A DNA stretch of 64,000 nt from Streptomyces coelicoflavus (GTDB lineage: Bacteria; Actinomycetota; Actinomycetes; Streptomycetales; Streptomycetaceae): positions 1 through 64,000 of the forward strand of contig NZ_BEWB01000024.1 in the NCBI RefSeq assembly GCF_003112555.1. Reading direction: 5' to 3'. This document shows, piece by piece, positions 39,501 through 49,877 of this stretch. Each line of letters starts with the position of its first letter. Positions within the stretch are counted from its first letter, which is position 1. Made by a program: the position numbers and the translations under genes. The notes under the pieces are model-generated. The model made no database searches, was not told the origin of the DNA, and saw only the letters and a program-made list of their open reading frames with translations.

Positions 39501-41509
39501 TCGCCGAGGTAGTCGGCACCGCCGGCCGGCGCCTTGGGCATGCGCAGGCCGAAGTCGTAGATCCAGGCCGTGGTGCGGTCCGCGCAGCGCAGCTCGTAGG
39601 GCCGCTCGTCGGTGACCTCGACGCCGAGCCGGCTGAGCACCGGCAGCACGGCCGACAGGGAGACCGAGCCGCCCTTCTGGTAGATCTTGAAACGCCGCTC
39701 CTCGGGCGCGGCGCCGACCGGCTCGTACAGGCTCAGCTCGAAGGTCTTGTCGTCGTCGAGCCGCTCCAGGTGGCCCAGGTCGGCGACGGCGGAGCGGGGG
39801 CCGTGGTCCGCCTTGTAGCCCTCGGGGAAGGCGGAGCCGTAGTGGCGCAGCAGTTCCGCGGCGCGCTCCTCGCCGACCTCGGCGGTCAGGGCCTCGCCGA
39901 ACCCGTCGGCCCAGGAGCGGGCGGCCTCGACGAGACGGGCCTCGACGCGCTCCTTGTCGGCGTCGGACAGGTGCGGCAGCTCGGTGCCCTGCGGGACGCG
40001 GACCACGAAGTGCAGCCGGGACAGGATCGACTCGGTGTTCCAGGCGGTGAAGTCGACGCTGGTGCCGCCGAGCTCCTCCTTGAGGATGTCGATGATCCGC
40101 AGCCGGACACCGGTGGTGTAGCGGTCGCGGGGGAGGTAGACGAGGGCCGAGTAGTAGCGGCCGTACTCGTCCTGGCGGAGGTAGAGCCGCAGACGGCGCC
40201 GCTCCTGAAGGTAGAGCACCGAGGTGACGATCGGTTCCAGCTCCTCGACGGAGGTCTGGAACATCTCGTCGCGCGGGTACGTCTCGAGGATCTGCAGCAG
40301 GTCGCGCCCGTCGTGGCTGTTGGGCGAGAACCCGGCGCGCTCCAGCACCTCCTCCACCTTGCGCCGCACGACCGGCACCCGGCGGACGGACTCGGTGTAG
40401 GCGGCGGAGGAGAACAGACCGAGGAAGCGCCGCTCGCCGACGACGTTGCCGTTCTCGTCGAACTTCTTGACGCCGACGTAGTCGAGGTACGACGGCCGGT
40501 GCACGGTGGCCCGGCTGTTGGCCTTGGTCAGCACCAGCAGCCGGTGCTCGCGGGCCTTGGCGCGCGCGTCGGCGGGGAGCCGCTCGAAGGAGGGGCTGAC
40601 CGGGTGGCTCTCGTCGGCCGCGTGGTGCGGGTCGGAGCGCAGGATGCCGAGGCCGGTACCGGCGACGGCGGCGAGGGAGTCGTCCTCGCGCAGCTGGTAC
40701 TCGCGGTAGCCGAGGAAGGTGAAGTGGTCGTCGGCCAGCCAGTGCAGCAGCTCGCGGGCCTCCTCCAGCTCGCGCGCGGGGAGGTCTTCCGGGGTGGCCT
40801 CGTCCGACAGCTGGTCGGCGATGCGGACGGCCGCGTCGCGCATCTTGCCCCAGTCCTCGACGGTCTCGCGGACGTCGTTGAGGACCCGCAGCAGGTCGGC
40901 GGTGATCTGCTTGAGGTCGCCGCGGTCGGTCTCGCGGTCGATCTCGACGTGGATCCAGGACTCGACGTGCGCGTCGTGCGGCAGGTCGGCGGCGGGCGGA
41001 CCGGCGAGCACCTCGACGAGCTTCCCGGCGATGTCGCGCCGCACCACGATCTGCGGGTGGACGACGACGTGGATGCCGCGGCCCTGGCGGGTCAGCTCGT
41101 TGGTGACGGAGTCGACGAGGAAGGGCATGTCGTCGGTGACCACCTCGACGACGGAGTGGCTGCACGTCCAGCCGTTCTCCTCGACCGTCGGGGTGTGCAC
41201 CCGGACGTTCGCCGTGCCCTGCGGGCGGTTCTCCGCCAGCCGGTAGTGCGAGACGGCGGCTCCGAAGACGTCGACCGGGTCGCGGTCGGCCAGGTCCTCC
41301 GGGGCGGTGTGCCGGTAGTAGCGCTGGAGGAACGCGAACACGGACGCGTAGTCCGGGGCGCCGTCCGGGGCGTCCGGCGTGCCCGGGGTACCCGGAGTGC
41401 CCTCGCCCGTCGTCCCGGTCGGTAGTTGCCCCCCGACCGGGCTGTTCTCAGCTACCCGCGCAGCCCTTTCGAGCAGCTCGGCCTTGGCTTCGTCCAGCTT
41501 GGTCTGCAT
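36539..41509 (-). CDS. gdh: NAD-specific glutamate dehydrogenase, large (180-kDa) type
   Basis: A 1656-residue enzyme of the L-180 GDH class, which deaminates glutamate to 2-oxoglutarate for catabolism. The long N-terminal region carries ACT-like regulatory modules (MPFLVDSVTNELTRQGRGIHVVVHPQ). The catalytic part begins around residue 740 with RSFLTVIKATLRTNFFQ, the glutamate-binding VPVGAKGGFVAKQL lies near 886, and the NAD-binding VGIGDMSGDVFGNGML near 1020. Length agrees with the S. clavuligerus and mycobacterial enzymes. ATG 41509 is preceded by AGAGGACA and GGAG; the ORF extends to 41578. A 1626-codon open frame on the opposite strand is a GC-bias shadow. Confidence 0.95.
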   Translation of the reverse strand: MQTKLDEAKAELLERAARVAENSPVGGQLPTGTTGEGTPGTPGTPDAPDGAPDYASVFAFLQRYYRHTAPEDLADRDPVDVFGAAVSHYRLAENRPQGTANVRVHTPTVEENGWTCSHSVVEVVTDDMPFLVDSVTNELTRQGRGIHVVVHPQIVVRRDIAGKLVEVLAGPPAADLPHDAHVESWIHVEIDRETDRGDLKQITADLLRVLNDVRETVEDWGKMRDAAVRIADQLSDEATPEDLPARELEEARELLHWLADDHFTFLGYREYQLREDDSLAAVAGTGLGILRSDPHHAADESHPVSPSFERLPADARAKAREHRLLVLTKANSRATVHRPSYLDYVGVKKFDENGNVVGERRFLGLFSSAAYTESVRRVPVVRRKVEEVLERAGFSPNSHDGRDLLQILETYPRDEMFQTSVEELEPIVTSVLYLQERRRLRLYLRQDEYGRYYSALVYLPRDRYTTGVRLRIIDILKEELGGTSVDFTAWNTESILSRLHFVVRVPQGTELPHLSDADKERVEARLVEAARSWADGFGEALTAEVGEERAAELLRHYGSAFPEGYKADHGPRSAVADLGHLERLDDDKTFELSLYEPVGAAPEERRFKIYQKGGSVSLSAVLPVLSRLGVEVTDERPYELRCADRTTAWIYDFGLRMPKAPAGGADYLGDDARERVQDAFAATWTGKAENDGFNALVLSAGLTWREAMVLRAYAKYLRQAGSTFSQDYMEDTLRNNVHTTRLLINLFEARMAPERQRAGRELVDALLEEVDAALDQVASLDEDRILRSFLTVIKATLRTNFFQEASGGVPHDYVSMKFDPQAIPDLPAPRPAFEIWVYSPRVEGVHLRFGKVARGGLRWSDRREDFRTEILGLVKAQMVKNTVIVPVGAKGGFVAKQLPDPGVDRDAWMAEGIASYRTFISALLDITDNMVAGEVVHPEDVVRHDEDDTYLVVAADKGTAKFSDIANEVAESYNFWLGDAFASGGSAGYDHKGMGITARGAWESVKRHFRELGVDTQTQDFTVVGIGDMSGDVFGNGMLLSEHIRLVAAFDHRHIFIDPTPDAATSYAERRRLFELPRSSWEDYDTGLISAGGGIFPRSAKSIPVNAHVREALGIEPGITKMTPAELMKAILSSPVDLLWNGGIGTYVKASTESNADVGDKGNDAIRVDGKDLRVQVVGEGGNLGLTQLGRIEFALQGGRINTDAIDNSAGVDTSDHEVNIKILLNGLVKDGDMTVKQRNKLLAQMTDEVGALVLRNNYAQNTAIANALAQSRDMLHAQQRFMRHLVREGHLNRALEFLPTDRQIRERLGSGHGLTGPETAVLLAYTKITVAEELLHTSLPDDPYLKGLLHAYFPTALREQFAEQVDGHPLRREITTTVLVNDTVNTGGTTYLHRMREETGASLEEIVRAQTVARAIFRSSPVWDAVEALDTKVDAAVQTRIRLHSRRLVERGTRWLLNNRPQPLELAETVDFFAERVEQVWSQLPKLLRGADAEWYQHIYDELTAVGVPDEPATRVAGFSSAFATLDIVSVADRMGKEPLDVAEVYYDLADRLGVTQLMDRISDLPRNDRWQSMARAAIREDLYAAHASLTADVLAVGNGSSTPEQRFKAWEEKNAAILGRARTTLEEIRSSDEFDLSNLSVAMRTMRTLLRTHS

Positions 41510-41585
41510 TGTCCTCTGACTCCTGTCGCGCGCCGTTGCGTGACGTAGAAGGAAGTACGGTCTCCTGCCTTCCGGCATGACGTCG

Positions 41586-41600
41586 GGACACGGGGTGTCC
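41586..41600. promoter_or_regulatory. Inverted repeat GGACAC-N3-GTGTCC upstream of GDH
   Basis: A perfect 6-bp arm palindrome 77-91 bases before the GDH ATG, placed where a repressor or activator of glutamate catabolism could bind. The binding protein is unknown. Confidence 0.35.
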
Positions 41601-41811
41601 GGTCCACTTCGACGCTATGCCGCAAGACGAGAGGAGCGGGGGCATATCAGCCAATGTCGCCGCTGTCGCCGGGTGTGACTTCGCTCTCGCCGTCACCGTC
41701 CGGGGAGTGTGCGGCGGCCTACCGGGGGCCTCGGCCACCCCGTCCCGCCCGCGAGGATCAGCGACCGCCGCCCGGTCACGGATGTCGTCCGTGCGTGCCG
41801 GGCGCAGGGCA

Positions 41812-41827
41812 GGGGCACCAGTGCCCC
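41812..41827 (-). terminator. Possible terminator of the HAD gene
   Basis: GGGGCA-CCAG-TGCCCC forms a short 6-bp hairpin, about 150 bases past the HAD stop. It is weak and rather distant. Confidence 0.3.
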
Positions 41828-41979
41828 CGCGAGCTATCGCGCTGATCACGCCACCAGGCTATCGCCCCGCACGGGCTCCCCGTCATGAGCCGCTTGTGTA
41901 CAAAACCGGGCCCGCGACTTGGACGTTCCGCACAGCTACGGCCGGGTAACCGCACCGCCGGCGGCACGGGACGGCACGG

Positions 41980-42651
41980 TCATCCCGCCAGCCGCTCCGC
42001 CACCACCACGGCCTCCCCCAGCGTGTCCACCACCGGCACCCCGACCCCCTCGAGGCTGGCCCGGCTGTGCGATCCGCCCGTGTACAGCACCGCCCCCGCC
42101 CCCACGTGGCGCGCCGCCACCGCGTCGTCGGCGGCGTCCCCGATCACCACCGTGCGAGCGGGCTCCACTCCGGAGAGCGCCAGCTGCGCGAGGTGCCGGA
42201 CCATGTGCTCGGCCTTGCTGCCCCCGGACGGCCCGGTCCTCCCGTCGACGCGTATGAACTGCGCCTCGATGCCGAGGCCCCTGACCAGCGGCACCAGCTC
42301 GTCGTGGCCGTACATGCTGAGGATCGACTGGCTGCGCCCCGCCGACCGCCATCCCGCGAGCAGCTCCGCGACACCGTCGGCGAGCCGGCACCGGTCCCGG
42401 TGGGCGCCGTAGTGGCGCTGGAAGGTCGCGTCCATGACCGTCCACTCGGCGTCGGTGGGCAGCCGCCCCAGCAGCCGCTCGTAGAACTTCGGCACCGGCA
42501 CGCAGTACAGCGCCCGGTACTGCTCCAGTGTGATCGGCGCCATCCCCAGCTCGGCGAACGCCGCGTTCGTCGCTCCGATGATCGCGTCGTTGTCGTGGAA
42601 CAGCGTGCCGTTCCAGTCCCACACGATGTGTGCGCCCGTCTGCATCCCCAT
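41980..42651 (-). CDS. HAD-superfamily hydrolase (phosphoglycolate phosphatase-like)
   Basis: A 223-residue HAD protein with a helical cap between residues 20 and 90. Motif I is WDWNGTLFHD: nucleophile Asp12, with Asn14 in place of the usual second Asp. SMYGHDE sits at motif II, a Lys in GGSKAEHM is motif III, and VVIGDAADDAVAARHVG is motif IV. The substrate is unknown; Gph-type enzymes remove 2-phosphoglycolate. Starts at 42651 and 42645 are both possible. A near-perfect RecA-NDp promoter motif lies 7 nt before ATG 42651, so the mRNA is probably leaderless and damage-induced. Confidence 0.85.
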   Translation of the reverse strand: MGMQTGAHIVWDWNGTLFHDNDAIIGATNAAFAELGMAPITLEQYRALYCVPVPKFYERLLGRLPTDAEWTVMDATFQRHYGAHRDRCRLADGVAELLAGWRSAGRSQSILSMYGHDELVPLVRGLGIEAQFIRVDGRTGPSGGSKAEHMVRHLAQLALSGVEPARTVVIGDAADDAVAARHVGAGAVLYTGGSHSRASLEGVGVPVVDTLGEAVVVAERLAG

Positions 42652-42658
42652 GCCCGAA

Positions 42659-42681
42659 AACGTACCCGCCGCCACTGACAA
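42659..42681 (-). promoter_or_regulatory. RecA-NDp/PafBC-type promoter motif upstream of HAD hydrolase
   Basis: On the minus strand TTGTCAGTG (42673-42681), exactly 8 nt, TACGTT (42659-42664): a full match to TTGTCRGTG-N8-TAnnnT. The HAD start codon follows 7 nt after the -10. Confidence 0.75.
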
Positions 42682-42709
42682 TCGGGACACCGCGATGCAA
42701 CGTGCCTGG

Positions 42710-43213
42710 TCACACCAGGTTCGGAAGCTCCTGCGTCGCGTACCAGAGCAGCTCGTGGTCGTCCGCGCCGTCCACGACGAACCGGGCGTCGTCGTCCCCG
42801 CCGTCCGCCGCCGCGAGGGCCTCGGCCGCGGCACTCACGTCCGCCTCCGCGTCGGCGGAGTCGACGTGCACGGCGGCCGCCTTGGCCAGCGGCAGCGGGC
42901 CGGCGACCAGGACCTCGCCCAGCGCCGCCGGGTCGGTCCCCCGGTCCGGACCGGGCTCGGCGGCGGCGTCGGGTACGTCGGCGGCGACCACGACCCGCCG
43001 CCGCGCCGCGCCGGCGTCGGCCGCGAGCAGCCGCAGCGAGGCCAGCGCGGCCCGGTTCAGGGCGGCGTACTCCAGCTCCTCCATGTCGTCCGACCGGTAC
43101 CACTCGCGCAGCGCCGGCGTAACGGCGTAGGCGACGAGCGGCCCGGCCCCCAGCTCCCCGGCCCGGTGCGCCTCGGCGAGGCCGGACAGGGTCAGGGGGA
43201 CGTAGACGCGCAT
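42710..43213 (-). CDS. Conserved actinobacterial hypothetical protein (DUF6912-like)
   Basis: A 167-residue acidic, Ala-rich protein starting MRVYVPLTLSGLAEAHRAGELG. The pattern VYVPLTLxGL, then YAVTPALREWYRSDDMEELEYAAL, RRVVVAADVPD and a C-terminal DDHELLWYATQEL is one I recognise from conserved Streptomyces proteins (DUF6912), of unknown function. No signal peptide or membrane segment. ATG 43213 is chosen because the conserved sequence begins there; the ORF continues to 43321. Confidence 0.75.
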   Translation of the reverse strand: MRVYVPLTLSGLAEAHRAGELGAGPLVAYAVTPALREWYRSDDMEELEYAALNRAALASLRLLAADAGAARRRVVVAADVPDAAAEPGPDRGTDPAALGEVLVAGPLPLAKAAAVHVDSADAEADVSAAAEALAAADGGDDDARFVVDGADDHELLWYATQELPNLV

Positions 43214-43531
43214 GAGTCTGCCGCTTTCGTGGTCGGGGACGCCGCCGGGCGCTCGGTGGACCCGGCGGGAGGCCTTCAGGATACGTGCGGGTGTCCCCTT
43301 TCGGGTCCCCACCCAAGGCACCGGAGGCGTCCACTCCGGGCCCGGAATTCACCCGGTCCACCCCGGCGCCCGGGGCTCCCCACCTCCTGCCATCACTCGG
43401 ATAGGTGAACTTCCCCGCCCCCTCGGCACGGACGTCGGCCTGCTTGCCGTGCCGCCCCTCCAGCCCGTACAAGATCCCCGACCGCGAAAGTTACCGCCCG
43501 GTATTTCCCGGGCCGCAGAACGGGGACCCCC
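43214..43531. other. Divergent intergenic region before Rv3235-like gene
   Basis: 318 bases between two divergent genes, presumably with both promoters. A TATCCT hexamer preceded by GGGGAC on the minus strand could serve the DUF6912-like gene. I see no other convincing operator, repeat or small gene. Confidence 0.4.
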
Positions 43532-44701
43532 ATGCGCAAGGTCATGACCAGAACCCAACGCCGCCCCGCCGCCACAGCCCCTCTCACCCCACCCCCGCCA
43601 CCGCCTCACGACCCGGGAGGCAGGCCGCCTTACGGTCCGGGAGGCACGCCGCCTTACGGCCCCGGAGGCACGCCGTCCTACGGCCCCGAGGCCACGCCGT
43701 CCGGTGTGCCCGGCGGTGCCTCGGCCCGTGTGCCCGGTGGTGCCCCCTCCCGCCGGTCCGGCGGGCTCCACCCCGCCGAGGGCGGTCCCATGTCCACGCC
43801 CGGCTACTCACCCCTGGGTGCCGTTCCCGGCCACGCCCCATCCGGAGGCCCCGGCGACATGCCGCCCCGCTCGCCCGGCGGCGCCTCCGCCCGCCTGCCC
43901 GGTGCTGCCCCGGCCGCCCGGCCCGGTGAGACCCCGCCCCGTGCGTCCGGCGGTGCGCCGCCCCGTAGGCCGGGGGCGCCCGGGGCGCGTGCCGTGGCGG
44001 GCGGTGGGCGTCCGCCGGGGGCTCCCGGCCGCTCCCAGCGGTCACGTACGCGGCCGGCGGACACCCGTCCGCCTACGGCCGGGCCGGGCCGGGGCCCACG
44101 GCCGGGTCCGGTCGCAGAACCGGGCATCCCCGCCAGGGACTCGGTGCCGGGCCCGACCACGCCCCCCGCCCCCGTGACCGCCCCCGTACCCACCCCCGGC
44201 AGGGGTACGGGCGTCGCTCCCGCCCGCACCGCGAACCCCGCCCCGGCCCTTGCCGCAGTCCCCGTCGCGGGGCGGGCCGCACCGGGGGGCCACCGCCGGG
44301 TCGCCCGGCCCGCCACGGCGCCCGTGGTCCCCGCTCAGACGCCGCGCCGGCCGGTCCCGCAGCTCCGCCCCACCGATCACTTCGCCGAGCTTCTCCTCGG
44401 CGTCCTGAGCGGCCGGCGCCCCGTGCACTCGATGCTCCGCCACACCGTCGGCCGCGCCTACGACGACCTTGCCCACCTCGCCGAACGCGGCCCGCTGCGC
44501 ACCCGTGGCGCGTGTCCCGTCGTCCGCGACATCGGCTATTTCGAGCCCCGGCCGGGCGCTCTCGAGGTCTTCGCCCGCATCGGCGCGGGCGGCCGGCTGC
44601 GCGCCTTGGCCTTCCGGCTGGAGCAGGGCCGGGATCTGCGCTGGCGCTGCACGGCGGTGGAAGTGGGCGGCCCGCGCAGGCCTCGCTCGGACGACGACTG
44701 A
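43532..44701 (+). CDS. Rv3235-family protein (DUF6459)
   Basis: A 389-residue protein. Residues 1-265 are low-complexity Pro/Gly/Ala/Arg with short repeats (YGPGGTP). The C-terminal domain, from about 270 (DHFAELLLGVLSGRRPVHSMLRHTVGRAYDDLAHL) to 389 (LRWRCTAVEVGGP), is the Rv3235/DUF6459 domain found next to secA in many actinobacteria. Function unknown. The ATG at 43532 follows GGGGACC. It is convergent with secA and shares its terminator. Confidence 0.8.
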   Translation: MRKVMTRTQRRPAATAPLTPPPPPPHDPGGRPPYGPGGTPPYGPGGTPSYGPEATPSGVPGGASARVPGGAPSRRSGGLHPAEGGPMSTPGYSPLGAVPGHAPSGGPGDMPPRSPGGASARLPGAAPAARPGETPPRASGGAPPRRPGAPGARAVAGGGRPPGAPGRSQRSRTRPADTRPPTAGPGRGPRPGPVAEPGIPARDSVPGPTTPPAPVTAPVPTPGRGTGVAPARTANPAPALAAVPVAGRAAPGGHRRVARPATAPVVPAQTPRRPVPQLRPTDHFAELLLGVLSGRRPVHSMLRHTVGRAYDDLAHLAERGPLRTRGACPVVRDIGYFEPRPGALEVFARIGAGGRLRALAFRLEQGRDLRWRCTAVEVGGPRRPRSDDD

Positions 44702-44783
44702 CACGACCCTGGCACGCCTGGCACACCTGACACATCTGGCACAGCTGGCCCGGCCGGCCCCGCGGCCTCCGCCGGGCAGACCG

Positions 44784-44815
44784 AAGGGCCGGTCACCCCC
44801 GGGTGACCGGCCCTT
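44784..44815. terminator. Bidirectional terminator between Rv3235-like gene and secA
   Basis: A 15-bp perfect inverted repeat (44784-44798 with 44801-44815), preceded by GA and followed by TCT; the actual loop is probably 6 nt. Placed between convergent stops. Confidence 0.8.
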
Positions 44816-44848
44816 CTCACCGACGCGGCGCCCGCAGGCACCGCACCG

Positions 44849-47692
<2,844 letters not shown>

Positions 47693-47973
47693 GGGGGTTG
47701 GTCTCCTTGCCGGTCGGGCCTGGGACGGTCGGTTTCCTGTGACGGATCGGGCAACGGCCATCGTATGCGAGGACCCCGCCGCACCGGGAGGCTGCCGTAA
47801 CGGGGACCGTCCAATCCTTACGTCCAGCATCCCTGTCCGCTGTCACCCCTTTCAACGTCCGGGCCCCGCGGATGGTGCCGCACCCTTCCGGCGAATCGGC
47901 ACAAGAGGTGACGGGAGTTTCACGGACGGCAAAAATATTGGCACCCCCGCCCGGCACCCCGCAGAATCGGCCG

Positions 47974-48543
47974 ATGGAACCCGCCACACTCACCACCGAC
48001 CGCCTGTCGCTGCGCGGGGTCGGCCCGCAGGACACCGACGCCGTGTACGCCGCCTGCCAGGACCCCGACATCCAGCGCTGGACGACGATCCCCTCGCCCT
48101 ACCTCCCGGAGCACGCGCGGGGCTTCACGGAGCAGATGGTCCCCGACGGCTGGGCGAACGACTCGGTGTTCAACTTCGGCCTCTTCCTCCCCGCGGGAGA
48201 CCTGGTGGGCATGCTCGGCGTCACGATGATCTCCCTGGGCGTCGGCGAGATCGGTTTCTGGGGCACCAAGGAACACCGCGGCCGGGGCTACGTCACCGAG
48301 GCCGCCGTCGCCGCTTCCCGCTGGGCCTTCACCGAGCGGGCCGTCGACCGCCTGGAGTGGCGCGCCGAGGTCGGCAACACGGCCTCCCGCGCGGTGGCCC
48401 AACGCGCGGGCTTCACCATGGAGGGCACCTTGCGCTCCGGGATCAACAACAAGGGCGTCCGCCGCGACTGCTGGATCGGCTCCCTCCTCCCCTCGGACCT
48501 CTCCCTCCCCTCCACGTCCCCGTACCTGCCGGCACGGACGTAA
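47974..48543 (+). CDS. GNAT-family N-acetyltransferase (RimJ-like)
   Basis: A 189-residue acetyltransferase. It starts LTTDRLSLRGVGPQDTDAVYAACQDPDIQRWTTIP, typical of the RimJ/RimL group, and has the acetyl-CoA loop HRGRGYVTEAAVAASRW (motif A) and VGNTASRAVAQRAGFTMEGTLR (motif B). The acceptor could be a ribosomal protein N-terminus or a small molecule. ATG 47974 lacks an RBS, so it may be leaderless. Divergent from secA. Confidence 0.88.
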   Translation: MEPATLTTDRLSLRGVGPQDTDAVYAACQDPDIQRWTTIPSPYLPEHARGFTEQMVPDGWANDSVFNFGLFLPAGDLVGMLGVTMISLGVGEIGFWGTKEHRGRGYVTEAAVAASRWAFTERAVDRLEWRAEVGNTASRAVAQRAGFTMEGTLRSGINNKGVRRDCWIGSLLPSDLSLPSTSPYLPART

Positions 48544-48586
48544 CCGCCGGCAGGTACGGAGCTGCGGACAGTCGCCCCCCGTAGCC

Positions 48587-48634
48587 GCGGGCAGTCGTGC
48601 CGCCGGGGCGGCACCGGGTGGGCGCAGCGGCACC
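48587..48634. repeat. Dispersed intergenic hairpin element, copy B
   Basis: GCGGGCAGTC, then the perfect hairpin GTGCCGC-CGGG-GCGGCAC (48597-48614), then GGGCGCAGCGGCACC. A partial left half (GCGGACAGTCGCC) lies 23 bases upstream at 48564. Same order of parts as copy A at 36365-36410. Confidence 0.7.
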
Positions 48635-48658
48635 CGGCCGGAGCCGGCCCACCCCCCA

Positions 48659-48681
48659 CTGTCAGACCCACCCCCTACCCT
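48659..48681 (+). promoter_or_regulatory. RecA-NDp/PafBC-type promoter motif upstream of DNA glycosylase gene
   Basis: CTGTCAGAC (48659-48667), 8 nt, TACCCT (48676-48681). The TGTCAG core, spacing and TAnnnT match the damage promoter; three flanking bases differ from the mycobacterial consensus. The ATG follows 8 nt after the -10. Confidence 0.65.
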
Positions 48682-48689
48682 GCGGACGT

Positions 48690-49865
48690 ATGACGACCCT
48701 CCCGCCCCCCGCCACGGAACTGTCCGCAGACGAGGCCCGCCGCCTCGCCCTCCGCGCACAGGGCTTCCTCGGCGCCCCCGACCGCCGCGCAGGCGTCCGC
48801 GGCGTCCTCCGTCACCTGGGCGCGGTGCAGCTCGACACCATCTCGGTCCTCGCCCGCTCCCACGAGCTGATCCCCTACGCCCGCCTCGGCGCGGTCGGCC
48901 GCCGCACCGTCGAGGACGCCTACTGGACCGACACCCACGCCTTCGAGTACTGGTCCCACGCGGCCTGCATCCTCCCCATCGAGGAGTGGCCCCACTTCGC
49001 CTTCCGCCGCCGCGCGTACCGCAACCGCCCGCACTGGAACCACCACCTCCCCGACGGCGACTACGACCGCGTCGTCAAGCAACTGCGCGACGAGGGCCCG
49101 CTCACCGCGACGGACCTGGGCGGCGCGAAGAAGACCAGCGAGTGGTGGGACTGGTCGGGCACGAAGGTCGCCGTCGAGCGCGCGCTCATGTACGGCGAGG
49201 TGGTGTGCGTGGAGCGCCGTGGCTGGAAGCGGGTGTACGACCTGGCCGAGCGCGCGGTCCCGGCCGAGCTGCTCCACGACGACCTGGACGACACCGAGTG
49301 CCTGCGCCGCCTGGTCCGCCTGGCCGGCCAGTCCCTCGGCGTCGGCACGCGCGCGGACATCGCGGACTACCACCGCCTCAAGGCCGAGCACGTCGACGCG
49401 GTGATCGCCGACTCGGGCCTGGTGCCGGTCACCGTGGCGGGCTGGGGCCGGCCGGCCTGGGCGGACCCCGCGGCCCTGGAGACGGTCCCGCGCGGGCGTC
49501 ACCGCACGACGCTGCTCTCCCCCTTCGACTCCCTCGTCTGGGAGCGGGCGCGCACGGAGCGGATCTTCGGCTTCACCCACCGCCTGGAGGCCTACGTGCC
49601 CAAGCAGAAGCGGGTGCACGGCTACTTCGCGATGCCGGTCCTGGCCGGCGGGCGACTCGTCGGCCGTGTGGACCCGGGGAGGGAGGGACACACCCTGGTC
49701 GCCAAGCAGGTCACGCTGGACGGCCCCAAGGCGGCTCCGGCGGTGGCCCAGGCCCTGGCCGAGGCCGCGAGCTGGGTGGACTGCACGAACGTACGCGTGG
49801 AACGGGTCGACACACCGGAGCTGTGCGAGCCCCTCACCCGGGAGCTGGCCCGACTGCTCGCCTGA
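48690..49865 (+). CDS. YcaQ/AlkX-type DNA glycosylase (HTH_42 family)
   Basis: A 391-residue winged-helix protein of the family that unhooks DNA interstrand crosslinks and excises bulky N-alkylated bases. Residues 47-49 are QLD (GAVQLDTISVLARSHEL), the Q-x-D catalytic motif of the YcaQ/AlkX branch; the Streptomyces antibiotic-resistance branch AlkZ has Q-x-Q. LLSPFDSLVWERARTERIFGF (about 275-295) and QKRVHGYFAMPVL are the other conserved blocks. ATG 48690 lacks an RBS but is 8 nt after a damage-type promoter, so the mRNA is likely leaderless. Convergent with the response regulator gene 12 bases downstream. Confidence 0.88.
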   Translation: MTTLPPPATELSADEARRLALRAQGFLGAPDRRAGVRGVLRHLGAVQLDTISVLARSHELIPYARLGAVGRRTVEDAYWTDTHAFEYWSHAACILPIEEWPHFAFRRRAYRNRPHWNHHLPDGDYDRVVKQLRDEGPLTATDLGGAKKTSEWWDWSGTKVAVERALMYGEVVCVERRGWKRVYDLAERAVPAELLHDDLDDTECLRRLVRLAGQSLGVGTRADIADYHRLKAEHVDAVIADSGLVPVTVAGWGRPAWADPAALETVPRGRHRTTLLSPFDSLVWERARTERIFGFTHRLEAYVPKQKRVHGYFAMPVLAGGRLVGRVDPGREGHTLVAKQVTLDGPKAAPAVAQALAEAASWVDCTNVRVERVDTPELCEPLTRELARLLA

Positions 49866-49877
49866 TCGGGAACCGGC

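Larger units (their letters stand above)
41510..41979. other. Upstream region of the GDH gene
   Basis: 470 bases between GDH and the HAD hydrolase, both leftward. It holds an inverted repeat (41586-41600) near the GDH start and a hairpin (41812-41827) that may end the HAD transcript. Several short ORFs are present, but none has an RBS plus similarity, so none is called. Confidence 0.6.

Noticed and set aside
36545..41425. A 1626-codon ORF on the + strand opposite the glutamate dehydrogenase gene
   Set aside because: It mirrors the GDH gene; the composition (Val/Leu/Gly/Arg/Asp-rich, no motifs) is the usual product of GC-biased third positions on the opposite strand.
41617..41949. 110-codon ORF between GDH and HAD genes
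   Set aside because: No RBS, low-complexity translation and no family resemblance; the region more likely holds regulatory DNA.
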